Positions 44,777 to 53,629 of a stretch of 64,000 bases of DNA are shown here, one piece after another. The stretch covers positions 186,001 to 250,000 of the forward strand of contig FMBT01000304.1 in the NCBI GenBank assembly GCA_900095095.1. The letters run 5' to 3'. A program made the position numbers and the translations under genes. The number at the start of each line of letters is the position of its first letter. Positions within the stretch are counted from its first letter, which is position 1. The notes under the pieces were generated by a model. The model was not told the origin of the DNA. It saw only the letters and a list, made by a program, of their open reading frames with translations, and made no database searches. This DNA comes from Fragilariopsis cylindrus CCMP1102 (Eukaryota; Bacillariophyta; Bacillariophyceae; Bacillariales; Bacillariaceae).

Positions 44777-45092
44777 ATGATAACAATACGATGATTGATA
44801 TTCTATGAATGAATGACAGTAAATAGTATTTTATGAATGGATGAACCTACAGTAGCTACAGCAGCTAGCTAGTGCAAAGCAAATTAAGCGGTGAAAATTC
44901 TGAATTTTGTGCGCTGATGGACATTTTTTCTCTAATTTTGGTGGGTAAAACTGTCCCTCTAAGTAATTAATTGTACGCAGTAAATTAACACTGTGAAAAT
45001 TCCAAATTTTGTGCGCTGATGGACATTTTTCTTTAGTTTTGGTCAGTACCCTCTAAGTAATTAATAGTACTATAGATTAAGCAGTATGTGTC

Positions 45093-45132
45093 TGAAAAGT
45101 ATACGAGGGCTGTTCAATTTTGTATACTTTTC
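45093..45132. repeat. Palindromic GTATAC arm pair upstream of the recombinase gene
   Basis: GAAAAGTATAC (45094-45104) and GTATACTTTTC (45122-45132) face each other across a 17-bp loop. It recurs in each unit. It repeats the sequence of the terminal arms, so it is a likely extra binding site for the recombinase, perhaps for control of its own gene. Confidence 0.7.
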
Positions 45133-45584
45133 ACTGAGTACAACCGAGTACTAATAAATTACAGTAGAACTAGTATAAGAAAGTACACATCAGTACACAC
45201 TGGTACTTTTGAAAAGTATTCGTATTTGGTATACTTTCTCTAAAAACAAGTGAATCCCGTATACTTTTACGTAAGACTGTACTGTGACCGTGAAAAGTAT
45301 ACTAAAAGTATACCACCGCGCACAACAGTCGTATTCTTAATACAGTGCAAAATACAGTGGTAATATCAGACATGCACCAAGTGAAAAACCACTGTAAAAT
45401 AACTAGAGAATTTAACAAGTAGAAACACTAGTACAGTGCAAAAAGTAAAAGTTACTAGTGATTATTGACCTAATTTTTTTAGAATTTAACAGGCAGAAAC
45501 ACTAGTAAAACAACTGTGAACCGAAATTAATTTTTACTAGTAATTACAGTGCAAAAAGTAAAAGTTACTACTAATTATTGACCT

Positions 45585-45947
45585 TTACGATCCTTTTTGA
45601 TGTGGGTTTATCTTGAACAGTTCTCTGCAATTTTCACTGCAAAATACGTACTGTTCATTGTCTGGATCAAATAAGTTGTTGGTCATACCGCAAGGTAGAT
45701 GATGTACGTACTTCTTGCAGTTGTTGTTATTATTGCGGCATTTGTAAAGTCTATTAGTACAACCGCAGCCTGGTATATCACATCTTGCATTTTCTCCTCT
45801 ACGATCAGTAGTATTGCCAGCATCTGCATTAGCTAAAGATTCTAAAGCTGCAGTAGCAACATCAGTAGGAGGCACGCTATTACCATTATTATTTGCAGTA
45901 GTAGTAGTAGCAGTAGTAGTAGTACGACCTCTTAGTAGAAGTTGTTA
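45585..45947 (-). CDS. Cys-rich tail frame of unit 2
   Basis: Identical to the tail of unit 1. It is in the recombinase frame, directly after the stop codon. Confidence 0.55.
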
Positions 45948-48608
45948 CTGGTGGGAAGCTTCTGCTTGTGCTTGGAGTTGTCGTCTCATGTTATCATTAT
46001 TAATACGGCCAAATTCAGCTTGTTGAGAACGACGCTGCGTGCCACGATTATTATTATTTGTATTAATACAGCGTTGGTTTTGATGATTACTACTATTATT
46101 TTTACGGCTGGTGGTGGTGGTGGTAGTGGTGGTAGTGTTGTTGTTATTACTATTAGTAGTAGTACTAGTAGCAGCAGCAGCAGTAGTAGCAGCAGCAGTA
46201 GCAGTAGTAGTAGTAGTAGTGGTAGTAGTAGTGGTATTTCTGCGTTGTTGGCGGATTCGATGACGCACAGTAGTGGATGGGGTTCTTTTTCTTTTCTTCT
46301 GTTCTTGACTAGGATTGTTACGATTAGTAAGAGAAGGTAACAACAATTCTTTATCACAATCATTGCCATTTTTTCTTACGAATGAGGGAAGAATATGTTT
46401 TGACCATGTTGATACTACCCAATTCAGTGCTTTATTCTTTCCATTTTTAAAACAAAAAGAAACCCTCTCTCTAAGTACTTTAATACATTCATCATGATAT
46501 ATTTTAAGATCATTATTTGTTATTAAATCAAAATCTTCTGGTAATGATAATGATACATGCTTTTCTAAGTATCTAAATATTGGACACCAATGTAGTTTGA
46601 ACGTTGTTCTTAATGTAGTTGTTGGTAGTGATTTCGGCTTCAAATTTCTAAAGGGACGAATGCGTTTCCCAGTTGTTGATGCATCCATACCACAGAACCA
46701 AAAAACAATACCAGCTTTTAGAGTAGCTGCTGTAGGAAAAGAGAAATGTTCGGGGACAAAATAAAAATGTCCACCATATGTAAATAGCATATCTGCTGCT
46801 ACACCTGCAGTTTGTACCTGAGATGTTGCTGCTGCTGATGCAGATACATTATTGGCACTACCACTACCACCTAGGCGTTCAACAAGGTTTTCAATTCGCT
46901 CATCAAGATTTTCATTGTATCTTCGTTCAACCTCAGTAAACATCATTTGAATACGTTCATTTGTAGGATGGCCTGATTCTAAAGCACGGTCCTCAAACTC
47001 ATCATGAATAGCTGCTCTAAGTTCAGCTGTTTGTGATTGTTGATTATCTCTAAACTCTTTAACAATACCAAGAACTTCCTGGATTGATCGTGCGTGATTA
47101 ATGTGCGGGGGAATACCAGTTGTAACTGTCATTACACCATTGGTTGGATCAAGAGTAACAAGAGTTTTTAATCTGTCTAATAATTGACGGTTTAGATGAT
47201 GAAGAATACTAATATTATTGAAATGATGACCAGGTATCTTCGTCATTTGTTCTCGTAATGAGTTTGAATGATAGACAAAACAAGCAAAAGATCGTACCAA
47301 GATAGGTACAAAACATTGATGTTCTTCAAGAATACCCCCAAACATAATGTCCATACCACTTTTAATGTCATCATTTTTCATTGGATTAGTCATATTCCAA
47401 TGTGGGGGCAACGTATCAAATTGATCTGAGTTGGCATCTAATCCGCTCAAAACTCGACCAAGATATTGATCTCCCACACTCCCAAAGTGCCAATAACAGT
47501 CTAATACCTTTCCTATACTCCATTCACCTCTTCTAGCAATTGAATTGAGTGACGGTGGGACTGTTGTACCAGCAACAGCATAAGTAGATGATCCTTTGCG
47601 AAAGCTATAAGCATTGAGTCGTTTTTCTTCCATGTGATTTTCAACTTCTTCTTTATGAGGTGCTACAACTGAAATAAGTTCTTCACAGTAATTAGCAGAA
47701 GCTGTACCATCCTTAACACCTTTGTTTAGGAATAATTTGCTGTTTCCCTTCAACTTTTCTTCTCCCCGTAATGAAATCCAAATGCATAACCCTGTCCAAA
47801 AGCATAAACGCCAATCATAAGGATTAGCAAATATATTCTTTTCTGATAAGCGTTCAGCATTTTTATCTGCTTTTGAGTCATCATATTTCACAACAATAGA
47901 ATCAACACCACGGCTAAAATTGCCAAAATGAAGTGGATCTATTGACGCTGATCTTGCCATACAGTTCCACTGAGACAACGTCCAGAACCAAACCATGATA
48001 TTGTTTGTATCTAATGCCCATTGTAAAACCAGAACATATAGTGTCATTGGAATTGGATCACTAGTGTTATCTTCCGTATTTCCTTTCTTCTTTGCATTTG
48101 TAAACTCTTTTTTATATCCTTTAGGGAATTTTTCAATCTTTCTATAAAAGGATATAGGAAGTGGTTTGTCCGCAGTCTTAGATCCCCACATAATAGCATC
48201 CTTGTACTTTCTAAGATCATCCCAACTCTTCAATTTTTTATCGGGTTTCGTCTTGGTCTTCGTCAAGAAGTACAGAAAATATTCAGCATTCAGTCCATCA
48301 TAGACAAGATCTTTCTTGTATTTACCTTTAAAGAAATACTTTGTTTTGTCATGCTGATCAGCTGTGCTTACATCATCTACACCAATTGCATAATATTCAG
48401 GGAGATGTTCCTTCCAATATTTCATGATTGCATTAAGTCTGTTACGATAATTGGTCCTACACTTGTCATCCATATCATACTTTGCTGTTTCGTTACACAT
48501 TTCCTTATGGTCGTCGGGTAGAGCTAAACTTGCTCCAATAATAGGAGCACTATCATTAGTGTTTCTATCATGAGCATAGTAGCGACCTGTTTGTGTTCCA
48601 TTTGGCAT
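45945..48608 (-). CDS. Crypton-like tyrosine recombinase
   Basis: 887 codons, intact. Residues 40-200 are an N-terminal helical DNA-contact part (NRLNAIMKYWKEHLPEYY). The catalytic domain runs about 205-395. Arg219 is in WNCMARSAS and Lys246 in DDSKADK. The IFANP block near 259-263 is typical of Crypton and DIRS recombinases. The box-II segment is YSFRKG (Arg337), then GEWS (Trp363) and DCYWHF with the candidate nucleophile Tyr372. Box II has Tyr334 where most relatives have His. Residues about 540-580 are a coiled coil. Residues about 605-690 (VFWFCGMDAS, IRPFRNLKP, FKLHWCPIFRYLEK) resemble the GCR1-type DNA-binding domain often present in Cryptons. The tail is Thr/Asn/Arg-rich. No reverse transcriptase is present, so this is a DNA element that should move as a circle. 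Confidence 0.85.
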   Translation of the reverse strand: MPNGTQTGRYYAHDRNTNDSAPIIGASLALPDDHKEMCNETAKYDMDDKCRTNYRNRLNAIMKYWKEHLPEYYAIGVDDVSTADQHDKTKYFFKGKYKKDLVYDGLNAEYFLYFLTKTKTKPDKKLKSWDDLRKYKDAIMWGSKTADKPLPISFYRKIEKFPKGYKKEFTNAKKKGNTEDNTSDPIPMTLYVLVLQWALDTNNIMVWFWTLSQWNCMARSASIDPLHFGNFSRGVDSIVVKYDDSKADKNAERLSEKNIFANPYDWRLCFWTGLCIWISLRGEEKLKGNSKLFLNKGVKDGTASANYCEELISVVAPHKEEVENHMEEKRLNAYSFRKGSSTYAVAGTTVPPSLNSIARRGEWSIGKVLDCYWHFGSVGDQYLGRVLSGLDANSDQFDTLPPHWNMTNPMKNDDIKSGMDIMFGGILEEHQCFVPILVRSFACFVYHSNSLREQMTKIPGHHFNNISILHHLNRQLLDRLKTLVTLDPTNGVMTVTTGIPPHINHARSIQEVLGIVKEFRDNQQSQTAELRAAIHDEFEDRALESGHPTNERIQMMFTEVERRYNENLDERIENLVERLGGSGSANNVSASAAATSQVQTAGVAADMLFTYGGHFYFVPEHFSFPTAATLKAGIVFWFCGMDASTTGKRIRPFRNLKPKSLPTTTLRTTFKLHWCPIFRYLEKHVSLSLPEDFDLITNNDLKIYHDECIKVLRERVSFCFKNGKNKALNWVVSTWSKHILPSFVRKNGNDCDKELLLPSLTNRNNPSQEQKKRKRTPSTTVRHRIRQQRRNTTTTTTTTTTTATAAATTAAAATSTTTNSNNNNTTTTTTTTTSRKNNSSNHQNQRCINTNNNNRGTQRRSQQAEFGRINNDNMRRQLQAQAEASHQ

Positions 48609-49425
48609 GTTGAGATGATAACAATACGATGATTGATATTCTATGAATGAATGACAGTAAATAGTATTTTATGAATGGATGAACCTACAGTAGCTACAGC
48701 AGCTAGCTAGTGCAAAGCAAATTAAAGCGGTGAAAATTCTGAATTTTGTGCGCTGATGGACATTTTTTCTCTAATTTTGGTGGGTAAAACTGTCCCTCTA
48801 AGTAATTAATTGTACGCAGTAAATTAACACTGTGAAAATTCCAAATTTTGTGCGCTGATGGACATTTTTCTTTAGTTTTGGTCAGTACCCTCTAAGTAAT
48901 TAATAGTACTATAGATTAAGCAGTATGTGTCTGAAAAGTATACGAGGGGCTGTTCAATTTTGTATACTTTTCACTGAGTACAACCGAGTACTAATAAATT
49001 ACAGTAGAACTAGTATAAGAAAGTACACATCAGTACACACTGGTACTTTTGAAAAGTATTCGTATTTGGTATACTTTCTCTAAAAACAAGTGAATCCCGT
49101 ATACTTTTACGTAAGACTGTACTGTGACCGTGAAAAGTATACTAAAAGTATACCACCGCGCACAACAGTCGTATTCTTAATACAGTGCAAAATACAGTGG
49201 TAATATCAGACATGCACCAAGTGAAAAACCACTGTAAAATAACTAAGAGAATTTAACAAGTAGAAACACTAGTACAGTGCAAAAAGTAAAAGTTACTAGT
49301 GATTATTGACCTAATTTTTTTAGAATTTAACAGGCAGAAACACTAGTAAAACAACTGTGAACCGAAATTAATTTTTACTAGTAATTACAGTGCAAAAAGT
49401 AAAAGTTACTACTAATTATTGACCT

Positions 49426-49788
49426 TTACGATCCTTTTTGATGTGGGTTTATCTTGAACAGTTCTCTGCAATTTTCACTGCAAAATACGTACTGTTCATT
49501 GTCTGGATCAAATAAGTTGTTGGTCATACCGCAAGGTAGATGATGTACGTACTTCTTGCAGTTGTTGTTATTATTGCGGCATTTGTAAAGTCTATTAGTA
49601 CAACCGCAGCCTGGTATATCACATCTTGCATTTTCTCCTCTACGATCAGTAGTATTGCCAGCATCTGCATTAGCTAAAGATTCTAAAGCTGCAGTAGCAA
49701 CATCAGTAGGAGGCACGCTATTACCATTATTATTTGCAGTAGTAGTAGTAGCAGTAGTAGTAGTACGACCTCTTAGTAGAAGTTGTTA
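49426..49788 (-). CDS. Cys-rich tail frame of unit 3
   Basis: Identical in sequence to the tails of the other units and again separated from the recombinase frame by one TAA. Confidence 0.55.
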
Positions 49789-52449
49789 CTGGTGGGAAGC
49801 TTCTGCTTGTGCTTGGAGTTGTCGTCTCATGTTATCATTATTAATACGGCCAAATTCAGCTTGTTGAGAACGACGCTGCGTGCCACGATTATTATTATTT
49901 GTATTAATACAGCGTTGGTTTTGATGATTACTACTATTATTTTTACGGCTGGTGGTGGTGGTGGTAGTGGTGGTAGTGTTGTTGTTATTACTATTAGTAG
50001 TAGTACTAGTAGCAGCAGCAGCAGTAGTAGCAGCAGCAGTAGCAGTAGTAGTAGTAGTAGTGGTAGTAGTAGTGGTATTTCTGCGTTGTTGGCGGATTCG
50101 ATGACGCACAGTAGTGGATGGGGTTCTTTTTCTTTTCTTCTGTTCTTGACTAGGATTGTTACGATTAGTAAGAGAAGGTAACAACAATTCTTTATCACAA
50201 TCATTGCCATTTTTTCTTACGAATGAGGGAAGAATATGTTTTGACCATGTTGATACTACCCAATTCAGTGCTTTATTCTTTCCATTTTTAAAACAAAAAG
50301 AAACCCTCTCTCTAAGTACTTTAATACATTCATCATGATATATTTTAAGATCATTATTTGTTATTAAATCAAAATCTTCTGGTAATGATAATGATACATG
50401 CTTTTCTAAGTATCTAAATATTGGACACCAATGTAGTTTGAACGTTGTTCTTAATGTAGTTGTTGGTAGTGATTTCGGCTTCAAATTTCTAAAGGGACGA
50501 ATGCGTTTCCCAGTTGTTGATGCATCCATACCACAGAACCAAAAAACAATACCAGCTTTTAGAGTAGCTGCTGTAGGAAAAGAGAAATGTTCGGGGACAA
50601 AATAAAAATGTCCACCATATGTAAATAGCATATCTGCTGCTACACCTGCAGTTTGTACCTGAGATGTTGCTGCTGCTGATGCAGATACATTATTGGCACT
50701 ACCACTACCACCTAGGCGTTCAACAAGGTTTTCAATTCGCTCATCAAGATTTTCATTGTATCTTCGTTCAACCTCAGTAAACATCATTTGAATACGTTCA
50801 TTTGTAGGATGGCCTGATTCTAAAGCACGGTCCTCAAACTCATCATGAATAGCTGCTCTAAGTTCAGCTGTTTGTGATTGTTGATTATCTCTAAACTCTT
50901 TAACAATACCAAGAACTTCCTGGATTGATCGTGCGTGATTAATGTGCGGGGGAATACCAGTTGTAACTGTCATTACACCATTGGTTGGATCAAGAGTAAC
51001 AAGAGTTTTTAATCTGTCTAATAATTGACGGTTTAGATGATGAAGAATACTAATATTATTGAAATGATGACCAGGTATCTTCGTCATTTGTTCTCGTAAT
51101 GAGTTTGAATGATAGACAAAACAAGCAAAAGATCGTACCAAGATAGGTACAAAACATTGATGTTCTTCAAGAATACCCCCAAACATAATGTCCATACCAC
51201 TTTTAATGTCATCATTTTTCATTGGATTAGTCATATTCCAATGTGGGGGCAACGTATCAAATTGATCTGAGTTGGCATCTAATCCGCTCAAAACTCGACC
51301 AAGATATTGATCTCCCACACTCCCAAAGTGCCAATAACAGTCTAATACCTTTCCTATACTCCATTCACCTCTTCTAGCAATTGAATTGAGTGACGGTGGG
51401 ACTGTTGTACCAGCAACAGCATAAGTAGATGATCCTTTGCGAAAGCTATAAGCATTGAGTCGTTTTTCTTCCATGTGATTTTCAACTTCTTCTTTATGAG
51501 GTGCTACAACTGAAATAAGTTCTTCACAGTAATTAGCAGAAGCTGTACCATCCTTAACACCTTTGTTTAGGAATAATTTGCTGTTTCCCTTCAACTTTTC
51601 TTCTCCCCGTAATGAAATCCAAATGCATAACCCTGTCCAAAAGCATAAACGCCAATCATAAGGATTAGCAAATATATTCTTTTCTGATAAGCGTTCAGCA
51701 TTTTTATCTGCTTTTGAGTCATCATATTTCACAACAATAGAATCAACACCACGGCTAAAATTGCCAAAATGAAGTGGATCTATTGACGCTGATCTTGCCA
51801 TACAGTTCCACTGAGACAACGTCCAGAACCAAACCATGATATTGTTTGTATCTAATGCCCATTGTAAAACCAGAACATATAGTGTCATTGGAATTGGATC
51901 ACTAGTGTTATCTTCCGTATTTCCTTTCTTCTTTGCATTTGTAAACTCTTTTTTATATCCTTTAGGGAATTTTTCAATCTTTCTATAAAAGGATATAGGA
52001 AGTGGTTTGTCCGCAGTCTTAGATCCCCACATAATAGCATCCTTGTACTTTCTAAGATCATCCCAACTCTTCAATTTTTTATCGGGTTTCGTCTTGGTCT
52101 TCGTCAAGAAGTACAGAAAATATTCAGCATTCAGTCCATCATAGACAAGATCTTTCTTGTATTTACCTTTAAAGAAATACTTTGTTTTGTCATGCTGATC
52201 AGCTGTGCTTACATCATCTACACCAATTGCATAATATTCAGGGAGATGTTCCTTCCAATATTTCATGATTGCATTAAGTCTGTTACGATAATTGGTCCTA
52301 CACTTGTCATCCATATCATACTTTGCTGTTTCGTTACACATTTCCTTATGGTCGTCGGGTAGAGCTAAACTTGCTCCAATAATAGGAGCACTATCATTAG
52401 TGTTTCTATCATGAGCATAGTAGCGACCTGTTTGTGTTCCATTTGGCAT
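49786..52449 (-). CDS. Crypton-like tyrosine recombinase, unit 3
   Basis: 887 codons, identical in translation to the unit 2 protein, with all catalytic candidates (Arg219, Lys246, Arg337, Trp363, Tyr372). Upstream lie the 110-bp direct repeat and the palindromic GTATAC arms, which probably contain its promoter. Confidence 0.85.
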   Translation of the reverse strand: MPNGTQTGRYYAHDRNTNDSAPIIGASLALPDDHKEMCNETAKYDMDDKCRTNYRNRLNAIMKYWKEHLPEYYAIGVDDVSTADQHDKTKYFFKGKYKKDLVYDGLNAEYFLYFLTKTKTKPDKKLKSWDDLRKYKDAIMWGSKTADKPLPISFYRKIEKFPKGYKKEFTNAKKKGNTEDNTSDPIPMTLYVLVLQWALDTNNIMVWFWTLSQWNCMARSASIDPLHFGNFSRGVDSIVVKYDDSKADKNAERLSEKNIFANPYDWRLCFWTGLCIWISLRGEEKLKGNSKLFLNKGVKDGTASANYCEELISVVAPHKEEVENHMEEKRLNAYSFRKGSSTYAVAGTTVPPSLNSIARRGEWSIGKVLDCYWHFGSVGDQYLGRVLSGLDANSDQFDTLPPHWNMTNPMKNDDIKSGMDIMFGGILEEHQCFVPILVRSFACFVYHSNSLREQMTKIPGHHFNNISILHHLNRQLLDRLKTLVTLDPTNGVMTVTTGIPPHINHARSIQEVLGIVKEFRDNQQSQTAELRAAIHDEFEDRALESGHPTNERIQMMFTEVERRYNENLDERIENLVERLGGSGSANNVSASAAATSQVQTAGVAADMLFTYGGHFYFVPEHFSFPTAATLKAGIVFWFCGMDASTTGKRIRPFRNLKPKSLPTTTLRTTFKLHWCPIFRYLEKHVSLSLPEDFDLITNNDLKIYHDECIKVLRERVSFCFKNGKNKALNWVVSTWSKHILPSFVRKNGNDCDKELLLPSLTNRNNPSQEQKKRKRTPSTTVRHRIRQQRRNTTTTTTTTTTTATAAATTAAAATSTTTNSNNNNTTTTTTTTTSRKNNSSNHQNQRCINTNNNNRGTQRRSQQAEFGRINNDNMRRQLQAQAEASHQ

Positions 52450-53266
52450 GTTGAGATGATAACAATACGATGATTGATATTCTATGAATGAATGACAGTA
52501 AATAGTATTTTATGAATGGATGAACCTACAGTAGCTACAGCAGCTAGCTAGTGCAAAGCAAATTAAAGCGGTGAAAATTCTGAATTTTGTGCGCTGATGG
52601 ACATTTTTTCTCTAATTTTGGTGGGTAAAACTGTCCCTCTAAGTAATTAATTGTACGCAGTAAATTAACACTGTGAAAATTCCAAATTTTGTGCGCTGAT
52701 GGACATTTTTCTTTAGTTTTGGTCAGTACCCTCTAAGTAATTAATAGTACTATAGATTAAGCAGTATGTGTCTGAAAAGTATACGAGGGGCTGTTCAATT
52801 TTGTATACTTTTCACTGAGTACAACCGAGTACTAATAAATTACAGTAGAACTAGTATAAGAAAGTACACATCAGTACACACTGGTACTTTTGAAAAGTAT
52901 TCGTATTTGGTATACTTTCTCTAAAAACAAGTGAATCCCGTATACTTTTACGTAAGACTGTACTGTGACCGTGAAAAGTATACTAAAAGTATACCACCGC
53001 GCACAACAGTCGTATTCTTAATACAGTGCAAAATACAGTGGTAATATCAGACATGCACCAAGTGAAAAACCACTGTAAAATAACTAAGAGAATTTAACAA
53101 GTAGAAACACTAGTACAGTGCAAAAAGTAAAAGTTACTAGTGATTATTGACCTAATTTTTTTAGAATTTAACAGGCAGAAACACTAGTAAAACAACTGTG
53201 AACCGAAATTAATTTTTACTAGTAATTACAGTGCAAAAAGTAAAAGTTACTACTAATTATTGACCT

Positions 53267-53629
53267 TTACGATCCTTTTTGATGTGGGTTTATCTTGAAC
53301 AGTTCTCTGCAATTTTCACTGCAAAATACGTACTGTTCATTGTCTGGATCAAATAAGTTGTTGGTCATACCGCAAGGTAGATGATGTACGTACTTCTTGC
53401 AGTTGTTGTTATTATTGCGGCATTTGTAAAGTCTATTAGTACAACCGCAGCCTGGTATATCACATCTTGCATTTTCTCCTCTACGATCAGTAGTATTGCC
53501 AGCATCTGCATTAGCTAAAGATTCTAAAGCTGCAGTAGCAACATCAGTAGGAGGCACGCTATTACCATTATTATTTGCAGTAGTAGTAGTAGCAGTAGTA
53601 GTAGTACGACCTCTTAGTAGAAGTTGTTA
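53267..53629 (-). CDS. Cys-rich tail frame of unit 4
   Basis: Same as the other tails. Conservation of frame and cysteines in all units is expected from their near-identity and so is not independent evidence of function. Confidence 0.55.

Larger units (their letters stand above)
41438..45275 (-). mobile_element. Crypton-like element, unit 1
   Basis: The unit is core, GAC, left arm CGTGAAAAGTATAC (41451-41464), a second AAAAGTATAC (41466-41475), a Cys-rich coding tail, the recombinase gene on the minus strand, an upstream region, and the right arm GTATACTTTTACG (45259-45271). TAAG and the next core follow. The arms are inverted with one difference. The recombinase frame of this unit is split by single-base length differences from the other units (an extra T near 42467, a missing A near 44155, a missing G near 44707). 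All lie in short runs, so consensus errors are possible. Confidence 0.85.
45276..49115 (-). mobile_element. Crypton-like element, unit 2
   Basis: It has the same layout as unit 1 but with an unbroken recombinase frame. A 110-bp direct repeat (TTTTGTGCGCTGATGGACATTTTT at two positions, quoted here by its start TTTTGTGCGCTGATGG) lies upstream of the gene in every unit. Confidence 0.9.
49116..52956 (-). mobile_element. Crypton-like element, unit 3
   Basis: 3841 bp, same orientation and layout as unit 2, with no difference seen in protein sequence. Its left core is 49116-49125. Confidence 0.9.
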
